Of a DNA stretch of 39,957 nucleotides, positions 1 through 7,647 are shown in pieces. The position numbers and the translations under genes are program-made. Position 1 is the first letter of the stretch, and every line of letters begins with the position of its first letter. The notes under the pieces were generated by a model, which ran no database searches, was not told where the DNA came from, and worked only from the letters and a program-made list of their open reading frames with translations. Origin of the DNA: Ruminococcus_C sp963590855 (GTDB taxonomy: Bacteria > Bacillota > Clostridia > Oscillospirales > Ruminococcaceae); assembly GCA_963590855.1 (NCBI GenBank), contig CAVAQT010000023.1, forward strand, positions 1-39,957. The letters are read 5' to 3'.

Positions 1-444
1 GGTATTACTCATTGGTTTGAAAAAGATAGAGAGTTCTGGCTTGAGTATGATGGCGTTGCAAAAGTGGGAATAGAAATGGAAAACATATCCATGACCTTTG
101 AAGATAATGTTTGTACTATCACCATTCCAGAAGCAAAAATTCTTTCGATGGATTGTTCTTTTCCAAAGGAGTCTTATATCTCCTCAAAAGATGGATTAAA
201 TTCTAATCAAATTACAGCGGATGATACTACCAATGCATTGCGCGAAGCACAAGAAGAAATGCAGGAAACTATTTTAAACAATTCTGCGCTTTTAATCAAT
301 GCACAAAATCGTGCAAAAAAGCTTATTGAGAATTATATTAATCAATTGCAAAAGAAAACCAATACATACTTTAAAGTTAATTGGAACTATACGGAAAATG
401 ATTCTTCAGAAACAACTACAACAAATTCAACAATAGAAGAATAA
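1..444 (+). CDS. DUF4230 family protein, 3' part only
   Basis: The reading frame is open from base 1 to the TAA at 442-444, so the gene starts before the window and the last 147 codons are visible. The segment with WFEKD near its start, then EYDGVAKVGIEM and a TITIPEAKI stretch resembles the conserved core of DUF4230 proteins, whose function is unknown and which are usually anchored by an N-terminal membrane helix (not visible here). The C-terminal part is rich in Gln, Asn, Glu and Lys, is probably helical (a stretch rich in AREAQEEMQE-like sequence), and ends in a Thr/Ser-rich tail. The gene is much more A+T-rich than everything downstream: a hand count over 61-120 gives about one third G+C. 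This suggests a boundary with transferred DNA to the left. The family call is from motif memory. Confidence 0.65.
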   Translation, partial: GITHWFEKDREFWLEYDGVAKVGIEMENISMTFEDNVCTITIPEAKILSMDCSFPKESYISSKDGLNSNQITADDTTNALREAQEEMQETILNNSALLINAQNRAKKLIENYINQLQKKTNTYFKVNWNYTENDSSETTTTNSTIEE

Positions 445-448
445 AAAC

Positions 449-486
449 CAACGCCCATGCAGCGGATCCGTTTTGCATGGGCGTTG
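449..486. terminator. Bidirectional intrinsic terminator
   Basis: A perfect 13-bp inverted repeat (449-461 with 474-486, arm CAACGCCCATGCA) lies between the convergent DUF4230 gene and the flavoprotein gene. A T-rich run follows on the plus strand (TCTTTATTT). On the minus strand the run is TTTTTAT (complement of 441-447). It can therefore end transcripts from both sides. Confidence 0.85.
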
Positions 487-489
487 TCT

Positions 490-1179
490 TTATTTCCAGG
501 GACGAGTTTTTCCCGTCCATCCTTTTTCTTTCCAATATTGTGCATCTGTCGCGTTAAATCCTTTTCGCTGTGCCAAGTGCATCAGGAAAAAGAATCCGCG
601 TGTTTTGATGCCGGGACAGACTTTCTCACCCCGGCGCCGGATTTTTTTCGCAGTGACGGCCGCACGCCGTGCATAAACTGCGCGCTTTTTCTCCGGGATC
701 TCGTCCCAGGAGATTGCATGCACTGCAGCACCATACCGGTATATTTTTGCTGTGCCCCAGAAGAACAGGCTGTGCGCCATGTCCTTGAGGGTAGAACGCA
801 TGCCTGCGCCGGCAGCCGTGGTGATGCAGACTGCCTGCTTGTGAAACATCGATGCCTCTGGACGGTACACCATCCAACGATAGCCGTAGTGGTCGAGAAA
901 TGCCTTCATAGAACCGGTCACATGATACACATACACTGGACTGGTGAGGATCAGAACATCTGCGGCATCTATGGCATCTGTGATCGGCTTTAGCTTGGCG
1001 TAGTGCGGGCATTTTGCTTCGTGATGCATAAAACAGTTACAGCAGCCGACGCAGAAAGAGCCGAAATCGCGGGGCAGAAAAAATTCTGTAACACTGCCGC
1101 CGATGGCATCAGCAAAGAGCCTTCCGATGTGATAAGTAGAACCGCGGTGGTTCTGTCCGTGGATCATAACGATCTGCAT
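490..1179 (-). CDS. Flavodoxin-like NAD(P)H-dependent FMN oxidoreductase with Cys cluster
   Basis: This 229-residue protein has the flavodoxin/NADPH-dependent FMN reductase fold pattern. It shows an N-terminal strand and phosphate loop (IHGQNHRGSTYH, residues 6-17), then ADVLILTSPVYVYHVTGSMK with the usual SPVY segment, and AFLDHYGYRW. Residues 43-57 contain C43-x2-C46-C-x-C49-x7-C57. This matches the compact cysteine pattern of iron-sulfur flavoproteins, so a [4Fe-4S] cluster beside FMN is possible but unproven. The ATG at 1179 has an AAGGAG ribosome site 9 bases upstream. The gene follows the methyltransferase gene by 32 bases and is probably cotranscribed with it. Substrate unknown. Confidence 0.8.
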   Translation of the reverse strand: MQIVMIHGQNHRGSTYHIGRLFADAIGGSVTEFFLPRDFGSFCVGCCNCFMHHEAKCPHYAKLKPITDAIDAADVLILTSPVYVYHVTGSMKAFLDHYGYRWMVYRPEASMFHKQAVCITTAAGAGMRSTLKDMAHSLFFWGTAKIYRYGAAVHAISWDEIPEKKRAVYARRAAVTAKKIRRRGEKVCPGIKTRGFFFLMHLAQRKGFNATDAQYWKEKGWTGKTRPWK

Positions 1180-1211
1180 GGTATTTCTCCTTTATTTTGC
1201 AAGATGCGTCC

Positions 1212-2336
1212 TTAGTCCTGATAATAGCTCATCAGATTGCATTGCAGCATGCCGTTATACAGCTTGCGCTTTTTGTTGGCAGGCTTGCCGAAATGCATCT
1301 CAAAATCGGCATCTGGTGTAATGATGTAGCAGGGATTCGCCTTGTTTGCCGGGAATACATCACCCATAATGCGGTAGAGCGACTCCGCCTGCTGAATGTC
1401 CAGCATGCGCTCGCCGTACGGTGGATTGCAGATCGTGATGGCATTTTCTATGGGCACAAAGTCGGCGATGTCGCGCTGCATCAGGTGGATACGCGGCTTT
1501 ACGCCGGCTTTGCGGCAGTTCTCTTCGGTGAGGGCAATTGCCTCCGGGTCGATGTCGTATCCATAGGCTTCAAACTGGGCATCGTGCCGAATATTCGACA
1601 TGGCTTCTGCACGGGCATCACGCCATGCCGTTTTCGGAATCTGTTCCCACTGCTCCGCCAGGAATCGGCGATTCAGTCCCGGTGCCATGCGCATGGCTTT
1701 GTATGCCGCTTCGATCAGGATCGTACCGCTGCCGCAGAACGGGTCACAGACAATGCTGTCAGGGTGTACTCGTGCCAGATCAACGATGCCTGCTGCGAGA
1801 GTCTCTTTGATCGGCGCAGCGTTGGAGTTTCTTCGATAGCCGCGCTTGTGCAGACCTTGTCCTGTCGTGTCCAGATAGATCGTGGCGATGTTCTTGCGGA
1901 TGGTGAACTGAATGGGATGTGCCGCTCCGGTTTCAGTAAACCAGTTTGTGTGATAGACAGACTTGAGCCGTTCTACCGCAGCTTTTTTGATGATGGATTG
2001 ACAGTCCGGGACGCTGTGCAGTTTAGAGTCCAGCGCGTGGCCCTTTACCGGGAAGGCATCGTCCTTTCCGATCCACTGCTCCAACGGCAGCGCCCGAATG
2101 CCCTGGAACAATTCCTCAAAATTGTATGCCTTGAACTGCCCCAGTTGGATCAGAACACGCTCTGCGGTAGAGAGACAGAGGTTTGCCTTTGCGATCGTCA
2201 GTGCATCGCCCCGGAACAAAACGCGTCCGTCCTGGGCAGTGATATCAGTTCCGCCGATCTTGGAGATCTCAAAGCGCAGGGTGCGCTCCAAACCAAAATG
2301 GCAGGGACAGCAGAGTAAAAATGTTTTTGCTTGCAT
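1212..2336 (-). CDS. THUMP-domain class I SAM-dependent RNA methyltransferase (RlmL N-domain/YpsC type)
   Basis: A 374-residue protein of the UPF0020 family: an N-terminal ferredoxin-like and THUMP region (about residues 1-150) followed by a Rossmann methyltransferase. The SAM-binding motif DPFCGSGT is at 188-195 and the catalytic NPPYGER motif at 294-300. This is the signature of N-methylation of a guanine or adenine exocyclic amine. Homologues such as RlmL methylate 23S rRNA (m2G2445); the exact base here cannot be read from sequence. The frame is open further upstream, but the ATG at 2336 is preferred because GAAGGAG lies 9 bases before it, and the protein then begins MQAKTFLL like its relatives. 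It is first of a likely two-gene unit with the flavoprotein gene. Confidence 0.9.
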   Translation of the reverse strand: MQAKTFLLCCPCHFGLERTLRFEISKIGGTDITAQDGRVLFRGDALTIAKANLCLSTAERVLIQLGQFKAYNFEELFQGIRALPLEQWIGKDDAFPVKGHALDSKLHSVPDCQSIIKKAAVERLKSVYHTNWFTETGAAHPIQFTIRKNIATIYLDTTGQGLHKRGYRRNSNAAPIKETLAAGIVDLARVHPDSIVCDPFCGSGTILIEAAYKAMRMAPGLNRRFLAEQWEQIPKTAWRDARAEAMSNIRHDAQFEAYGYDIDPEAIALTEENCRKAGVKPRIHLMQRDIADFVPIENAITICNPPYGERMLDIQQAESLYRIMGDVFPANKANPCYIITPDADFEMHFGKPANKKRKLYNGMLQCNLMSYYQD

Positions 2337-2358
2337 GGAAATACGCTCCTTCATACAA

Positions 2359-2391
2359 CACCGCACAGAGCCGAAACAGCCCTGTGCGGTG
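2359..2391 (+). terminator. Hairpin followed by T8 on the plus strand, facing against both flanking genes
   Basis: A 10-bp inverted repeat (CACCGCACAG, 2359-2368, with 2382-2391) is followed on the plus strand by GATTTTTTTT. Both neighbouring genes run on the minus strand, where the same hairpin is preceded by an A-run and followed by TTGTATG, a poor terminator. As written it would stop plus-strand (antisense) transcription, or act as a leader hairpin for the methyltransferase mRNA. Confidence 0.5.
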
Positions 2392-2410
2392 GATTTTTTT
2401 TACGTTGACT

Positions 2411-4921
2411 TTATTGTGCAGCTGCTGTAGTTGCTGCGGGTGCCTGGGTTTCAGCTGCGGCAGAAGTTGCTTCACCTTCCTGCTGCGCGCCGGATGCCGC
2501 GGTGGTCGTCGATTCGCCGCTGCCCTCCGTTGTTGCCTTAGTGGACTTCGACTTGCTGTATTTGCCGCATTCATCGCATACCGGAGCATTGCTGGACTTC
2601 CAGTAGCCGGTAGTCGTTGCCTCACAGTTCGGCCCGGCGATCTTGCCGCTTCTTGCGCAGACCTTACCTTCTACGACTTTGTCGTTGGAGGGATACTCTG
2701 CGCCGGTGTCCATCTGGTCGGCATATTCACCGATGATGTTGTACCAGATCTGTGCCGACTTGATGTGGTGATCTTCCAGTTCAGAACGCTCCTTATAGCC
2801 GAGCCATACGCCGCTGACAAAATCCTCTGTCAATCCCACAAAGGTCAGGTCGTTCCAGTCCTGTGTCGTACCGGTCTTGCCGCCGACGTGCTTGTTTTTC
2901 AGCTTTGCCTTCTGACCAGTACCGTTGTTGACAACGTCCTGGAGCAGCTGGTTCATGACATAAGCGGTCTCGCTGCTGACAGCCTCTTCCGGAGCGCCGT
3001 CATTCTCATAGACCAGATCGCCTGCGCCCTGTACAACCTTGCTGACCAGATGCGCTTTGTACTGCGTGCCGCCGTTGCCATAGGGGACATATCCATTGAC
3101 CAGATTTTCCAGTGTCACGCCGTATGTCAGCGCGCCGACTGTCAGCGGAGAATACGCCACGTCTGTGTGTCCGTTGCCGGAATCCTTGCAGAGATCCAGC
3201 TTCATTTTAGAAGTGGCAAAGTCAAACACACTTTGCGGTGTCAGCGCCTGGCAGAGCTGTGCCGGAACGGTGTTGTAGGACTTTTCCAATGCTTCATAGA
3301 CTTTCAGTTCCTTGTGGCTGATGGACATGGCAGAACTGTCCTCGCTGTAGTTGGTCGGCCATGCCTTGCCCTCTACCTCGATCGGCTCGTCCTTGTAGAT
3401 CGAACCCCAATGGATCAGATCACTTTCCAATGCCAGACCATAAGTGGTCAGCGGCTTGATAGTCGAACCCGGCTGCCGCTGTTCCATCGTTGCATAGTTG
3501 AAGCACAGCGACTCTGTTTTTTCTCCGGTAGCGCCGACCATTGCCTGGATCTCACCCTTGTAGTTCATTGCAACAAAGGCAGATTCCGGATAGACGATCT
3601 CATCCGAACTGTACTCGCCGTCACCGTTTAGATCCTGCCACTTGGCAACGCGGTCAGTTTCCACCAGGTTGCCCAGATCTTTGTATTTCTCTTCTACATA
3701 CGCCTGCATATCCTGGTTGACAGTGGTATAGATCTGATAGCCGCCGCGGTTGATACGGGAGATCGCCTGTTCCGTGCTGAGGTTAAACTGATCCTTCAAA
3801 TAATCTGCCACCTCATACAATGCTGCGTCCACGATCCAGGAGGTAGGCTGATTGGGATCTTTTTCCTCTTTCTCTTCGGTTTCCGGATGCGCTGCTTTAT
3901 ACTCATCCGAATCCGTAAAGATCAGCTTTTCATGGAGCGCTGCCTGATATTCATCATAGGTGAGTGCACCATTGTTGTACATTTGCCAGAGCACATATTC
4001 CTGACGCTTTTTGTTTTTGGCCTTGCCGGTGTTGACCCATTCACCAGTGGTGTCGTCTGTATAGCCGGCAAAGGGATTCAGCGTCTCCGGGCTCTTGGGA
4101 ATTGCCGCCAGACATGCTGCCTCTGCAACATCCAGATCCTTAGCGCTCTTGCCGAAATATTTCTGCGCTGCATGCTCGATGCCGTTGGACGTTCCGCCAA
4201 AGCCGATGTAGTTCATATAGGTTTCCAGAATCTTGTCCTTGGAATACGCCCGCTCCAGTTCCATAGCACGGAAGATCTCACGGATCTTACGGGAAGGGGA
4301 CTGCTCGCTGTCGCCAGTGATGTTTTTGATGAGCTGCTGTGTAATGGTCGAACCACCCTGGTTGGTGTCATAGATGTGTACGAACATATTGACAAAAGCA
4401 GAAACCGTGCGCTTATAGTCCACGCCGTCGTGGGTATAAAAGCGCTCGTCCTCGGCACACACAAAGGCATCTCTCGTGTGCTGCGGGATATCATCAATGC
4501 TGATGGGAATGCGCTGGGATTCGTTGGTGACTTCATAGATGTTCACCCATTCGCCGCTGCTGTCCTGCGCATAGATATTGGTGTTATAGGACAGTTCCAT
4601 CTCTTCAATGGTGACATTGGAGACATCATCCCGAAAGTTCATGACATAGACCACCAGTGCCGTAGCAACAATGGTGCAGGTGATGATGAGGATCATGAAC
4701 AGCGCTGCCAGGGTAGAACCCAGAATGGACAGCGAACGCCACAAGATCGGAAAGCGCTTTGTTTTGACCGTCGGCTCGTCCAGTTCCGGGCTGTGATAAG
4801 GGTACTCCGGCGTTCCGGTCGGGCCGTAATACCGGCGTATCGGCGCTCCCGTGCCGCCCTTTCCGCTGCGTCGGTTTTTCCCGGCAGAAGAAGTACCGTT
4901 TGGTTTTTTCTGATTATCCAT
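2411..4921 (-). CDS. Class A penicillin-binding protein (PBP1A-type, transglycosylase and transpeptidase)
   Basis: An 836-residue bifunctional peptidoglycan synthase. A basic cytoplasmic tail is followed by one membrane helix (about 64-94). The GT51 glycosyltransferase domain carries EDERFYTHDGVD (catalytic Glu157) and GGSTITQQL. The transpeptidase domain has SxxK at S486-K489 (PGSTIKP), SYN at 548-550 and KTGTT from 682. It polymerises lipid II and cross-links stem peptides outside the membrane. The C-terminus has four cysteines (755, 766, 782, 785), which could form disulfides, then an unstructured Thr/Ala/Glu-rich tail of about 40 residues. The ATG at 4921 is chosen for its GGAAGG ribosome site; upstream in-frame codons belong to the leader. 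A consensus promoter lies at 5036-5064. Confidence 0.95.
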   Translation of the reverse strand: MDNQKKPNGTSSAGKNRRSGKGGTGAPIRRYYGPTGTPEYPYHSPELDEPTVKTKRFPILWRSLSILGSTLAALFMILIITCTIVATALVVYVMNFRDDVSNVTIEEMELSYNTNIYAQDSSGEWVNIYEVTNESQRIPISIDDIPQHTRDAFVCAEDERFYTHDGVDYKRTVSAFVNMFVHIYDTNQGGSTITQQLIKNITGDSEQSPSRKIREIFRAMELERAYSKDKILETYMNYIGFGGTSNGIEHAAQKYFGKSAKDLDVAEAACLAAIPKSPETLNPFAGYTDDTTGEWVNTGKAKNKKRQEYVLWQMYNNGALTYDEYQAALHEKLIFTDSDEYKAAHPETEEKEEKDPNQPTSWIVDAALYEVADYLKDQFNLSTEQAISRINRGGYQIYTTVNQDMQAYVEEKYKDLGNLVETDRVAKWQDLNGDGEYSSDEIVYPESAFVAMNYKGEIQAMVGATGEKTESLCFNYATMEQRQPGSTIKPLTTYGLALESDLIHWGSIYKDEPIEVEGKAWPTNYSEDSSAMSISHKELKVYEALEKSYNTVPAQLCQALTPQSVFDFATSKMKLDLCKDSGNGHTDVAYSPLTVGALTYGVTLENLVNGYVPYGNGGTQYKAHLVSKVVQGAGDLVYENDGAPEEAVSSETAYVMNQLLQDVVNNGTGQKAKLKNKHVGGKTGTTQDWNDLTFVGLTEDFVSGVWLGYKERSELEDHHIKSAQIWYNIIGEYADQMDTGAEYPSNDKVVEGKVCARSGKIAGPNCEATTTGYWKSSNAPVCDECGKYSKSKSTKATTEGSGESTTTAASGAQQEGEATSAAAETQAPAATTAAAQ

Positions 4922-5035
4922 ATGTTTCGATTCCTTCCAAAAATACATTGCGCTGCTTCTGACAGCACAAGGAAATTTACCGCGTACATGCTGGTGTGTA
5001 TCCTGCCGAAAAACAGCAAAGTGATATACAACATT

Positions 5036-5064
5036 ATTATAACACATTTCCGGCGCGATGTTAA
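5036..5064 (-). promoter_or_regulatory. Sigma-A type promoter of the PBP gene
   Basis: On the minus strand: TTAACA (5059-5064), 17-bp spacer, TATAAT (5036-5041), with TGT just before the -10 (extended -10). It predicts a leader of about 105 nt before the ATG at 4921. Confidence 0.75.
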
Positions 5065-5197
5065 GAGGTACAGCGCATTTTCTTTGGAAAATATACAGAT
5101 TGTATAAATTTCGGAATTTCGGGAAGAATAGTTTTGTTACTTATTCAGGCGATATTTTGAAAAATCGCATTTGTGAAAAGAGAAAGGCAGGCATATC

Positions 5198-5527
5198 ATG
5201 GAAAAAAGAAAGGCATTATGGATGCTGCTGACAGCACTGGCAGTGTCGCTGGTGATCGTGGGCGGCTCGCTGTCCCTGTCTCTGCGGCAGGAAAAAAGCA
5301 CGGCACACGGCGTAGTGACCTCTGAAACCGTTCCGGAAGCCGGCTATTTGCTGCGCATCACCGACGGCAGAGTCGGATTATACCGCACAGGCAGCAGTAC
5401 ACCGTATCAGTATTTGGACACACCTGTAAACCTGCTTTCCGCCTACGACCGGGAGCAGCTGGAACAGGGCATTCCGGCAAAAGATGAGGCAGAACTGCGC
5501 CGCCTGATAGAAGATTACTTTTCCTGA
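5198..5527 (+). CDS. Small membrane-anchored protein with BofC C-terminal-like domain
   Basis: A 109-residue protein: three basic residues, one hydrophobic helix (about 8-29), then an extracytoplasmic domain of about 70 residues. The pattern YLLRITDGRVGLYRTGS, then a proline and hydrophobic stretch, AYDREQLEQGI and a final LRRLIEDYFS matches a small domain common in Clostridia and related to the C-terminal part of BofC, a sporulation checkpoint protein in Bacillus. Whether it acts in sporulation here is inference. GAAAGGCAGG precedes the ATG. The gene is divergent from the PBP gene; the 276-base gap (4922-5197) holds the PBP promoter and no clear promoter for this gene. Confidence 0.65.
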   Translation: MEKRKALWMLLTALAVSLVIVGGSLSLSLRQEKSTAHGVVTSETVPEAGYLLRITDGRVGLYRTGSSTPYQYLDTPVNLLSAYDREQLEQGIPAKDEAELRRLIEDYFS

Positions 5528-5535
5528 ACCAAACG

Positions 5536-5576
5536 AAACAGCCGGTACACTCCTGGTGAGAATGTACCGGCTGTTT
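5536..5576. terminator. Bidirectional intrinsic terminator
   Basis: A 14-bp perfect inverted repeat (arm AAACAGCCGGTACA, 5536-5549 with 5563-5576) is followed by T5 on the plus strand. It sits between the BofC-like gene (+) and the convergent sfsA (-). The minus-strand tail is TTTCGTTTGG, weaker. Confidence 0.85.
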
Positions 5577-5587
5577 TTATACCGCGG

Positions 5588-6286
5588 TTATGACAGATCA
5601 ATGGGAACAGGTGCATCCAGAGTCATAGAATCCGGTGTCACGATACAATCCCGTGCCAGAATGGTAACTCCGGTGGCATCAGCGATCCGCAGTGCTTCTC
5701 CAAATTCCGGGTCGATCGCATCGTTTGGATGGAGACAGACCGCACCTTTCATTTGAACCACAAACAGCAGATAAGCCGGATGTCCGGAAAGCTGACATTG
5801 TACCAGTTCCCGGAGATGCTTCACGCCGCGCTGCGTAGGCGCATCGGGAAATGAAACGATGCCGTCTTGTTCCAGGGTAACACCTTTGACTTCCAAAAAA
5901 GCCTGTCTGCCATTGTCCTGGATGCCAAAGTCAAACCGGGAGTTCCCATAGGTGACCTCTCGGCGGATCTCCGCTTCCGGGGAAAACAGACCGCTTTTCG
6001 GCAGCCATTCCGCCGCTGCTGCGTTTGGTATCTGAGAATCCATATTGATGCGCAGGGGATTCTGACCGGGACGTTCTTTTTCCACGGCGATGAGGTCATA
6101 CTGCGTCTTGCGCTTCGGATTGTTCCCGGCAGCTAGATAAACTGTACACCCGGGGACTAGCAATTCCCGGCATCTGCCGGTATTTTTGACATGGACACGT
6201 TCGGTTTCGCCGCCGATCTGCACCAGGGCAATGAAACGGTTGGGACGCTCTAAAAAGATGGCAGGGATCACGCGGTCGTACTGCAT
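5588..6286 (-). CDS. sfsA: SfsA family nuclease-like protein
   Basis: A 232-residue protein with family landmarks: an N-terminal OB-like region with ERPNRFIA and VHVKNTGRCRELL, then the nuclease-like domain with SRFDF, FLEVKGVTLE and FPDAPTQRG. SfsA was named for stimulating sugar fermentation in E. coli; the C-terminal fold resembles restriction-type PD-(D/E)xK nucleases (the DF...EVK residues fit), but its cellular role is unsettled. The ATG at 6286 has AAGGAG 5 bases upstream, located inside the end of the preceding kinase gene. The two genes overlap by 19 bases, so translation is probably coupled. A housekeeping gene at the end of a sensory operon is unusual. Confidence 0.92.
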   Translation of the reverse strand: MQYDRVIPAIFLERPNRFIALVQIGGETERVHVKNTGRCRELLVPGCTVYLAAGNNPKRKTQYDLIAVEKERPGQNPLRINMDSQIPNAAAAEWLPKSGLFSPEAEIRREVTYGNSRFDFGIQDNGRQAFLEVKGVTLEQDGIVSFPDAPTQRGVKHLRELVQCQLSGHPAYLLFVVQMKGAVCLHPNDAIDPEFGEALRIADATGVTILARDCIVTPDSMTLDAPVPIDLS

Positions 6287-7647
6287 ACGGTCTCCTTTTC
6301 TGAAAGGGGAATGCGGATGGAAATTGTAAAAAATGCATCACTGACGGATGTATCTACTTTGCCCCGATAGTTTTTTGCAATTCGCGCCGGAATGTCCAGC
6401 CCGGCTTCGCTGCAAAACTGTACACCTTTTCGGCTGCGAATGCAAAGCTGCAATGTGTCCGGATACTGATGGATGCTGCAAGAGATGCTCCGTTCCTTTT
6501 CCGGTGCTGACTGTACAGCTTCTTCCGCATGCTGAAGCGGATTCAAAAGCAGACTGCACAAGTCCAGCTTGGAGATGGGCAGATCCTCGGACAGGCTGCA
6601 ATCTGCATCAAAACGCACATGCTGTGCTGCGCACGATTCTGCCATCTGCTGTAAGATCGTGTTGGCGATCTTGTTTTCGCAGTATTGGAGCTGTAGACTT
6701 TGCGCCTGGATCTTATGGTGCAGCTCTGCGGCAAACTCCTTGGCATCCTCTATGGCGCCGGCGGCGATCAGACCGGAGAGTACCTGCATCTGGTTGTTGA
6801 AATCGTGCCGCATTTTTGCCGCCTCGCGGGAAACACTCGCCGCCTGTTCCTGGTATTGCAGGGACAGTGCCTCATACTGTTCATAATAACGCAGCTTCTG
6901 TTCCAGCTGTTCCTTGGCGTAAAGCTTTTGCAAAAAGCGGATCAGGATTACTGTGGAAACCAGTCCCAGTGCAAAACTTATGAGAATCAGCATCAAAATA
7001 AACGGGGAGTCCGTGATGGTTTTGTATTTCTGCACGATGATCGTATAGGTGAAAGAAGCCGCGACCTGTGCCGCCGGGAAAATAAACAGCGGAAACTTTC
7101 GCGTTCCCTCATCTGAGACCGGATGATTTTTGCGCCGCTGCATCCGTTTTTTCAGCAGAATGAGAAAGGTGGAGTAGATCGCCAGCGTGAGAACGTACCC
7201 AAAGACACAGTACCAGTGCCGCCAGCGTTCATCTTCCAAAAACAGGTGACAATAAGAAGTGCCTGCGATCGCGTCGAATACGCTCATGATAATGACTGCA
7301 AGGATATCCGAAAACGACATTGTGGCGAAATTCACCAGTGCATGAAAGAGCAGCTTCATCAACGGCTGTTTTCGGTATGCTGCAAGGTAAAAAATAGTGA
7401 AGGCAGTCCAGCAAAGAACGCTGTAGAAAACGCGGTCTTTTTTCAGCAGTAAATAAAGCACATCCCCATACCGCAGACTGGAGACAATGTAGAACGCCGT
7501 GTGCAGCAAAAACATATAGACAGCAAGCAGGATCTTCGGCAGCTTTCCGCACCTGCCCAATGTGATGCGCGAGTACCAAAGGACAAAAAGGACAACAAAC
7601 ATCGAAGAAAGCGTCAGGTTTCCTGTTGCCCAGAGTGTTTGCATCAT
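6268..7647 (-). CDS. Degenerate GHKL (AgrC-type) sensor histidine kinase, probable pseudokinase
   Basis: A 459-residue paralogue of the kinase encoded just upstream. It has an N-terminal domain of about six membrane helices (1-240), a coiled segment, and the H-box KMRHDFNNQMQ with His281 intact. The ATP-binding half is damaged. The N-box Asn is replaced by His (LLNPLQHAEEA, His373; the codon reads CAT). The ATP-lid/G-box region is shortened by about 14 residues, and only one Gly of the pair remains (EAGLDI). By family rules it should bind ATP poorly, while the phospho-acceptor His and dimerisation helices remain. It could be a heterodimer partner, regulator or receptor. Its ATG overlaps the upstream stop by four bases (ATGA). 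Confidence 0.85.
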   Translation of the reverse strand: MMQTLWATGNLTLSSMFVVLFVLWYSRITLGRCGKLPKILLAVYMFLLHTAFYIVSSLRYGDVLYLLLKKDRVFYSVLCWTAFTIFYLAAYRKQPLMKLLFHALVNFATMSFSDILAVIIMSVFDAIAGTSYCHLFLEDERWRHWYCVFGYVLTLAIYSTFLILLKKRMQRRKNHPVSDEGTRKFPLFIFPAAQVAASFTYTIIVQKYKTITDSPFILMLILISFALGLVSTVILIRFLQKLYAKEQLEQKLRYYEQYEALSLQYQEQAASVSREAAKMRHDFNNQMQVLSGLIAAGAIEDAKEFAAELHHKIQAQSLQLQYCENKIANTILQQMAESCAAQHVRFDADCSLSEDLPISKLDLCSLLLNPLQHAEEAVQSAPEKERSISCSIHQYPDTLQLCIRSRKGVQFCSEAGLDIPARIAKNYRGKVDTSVSDAFFTISIRIPLSEKETVCSTTA

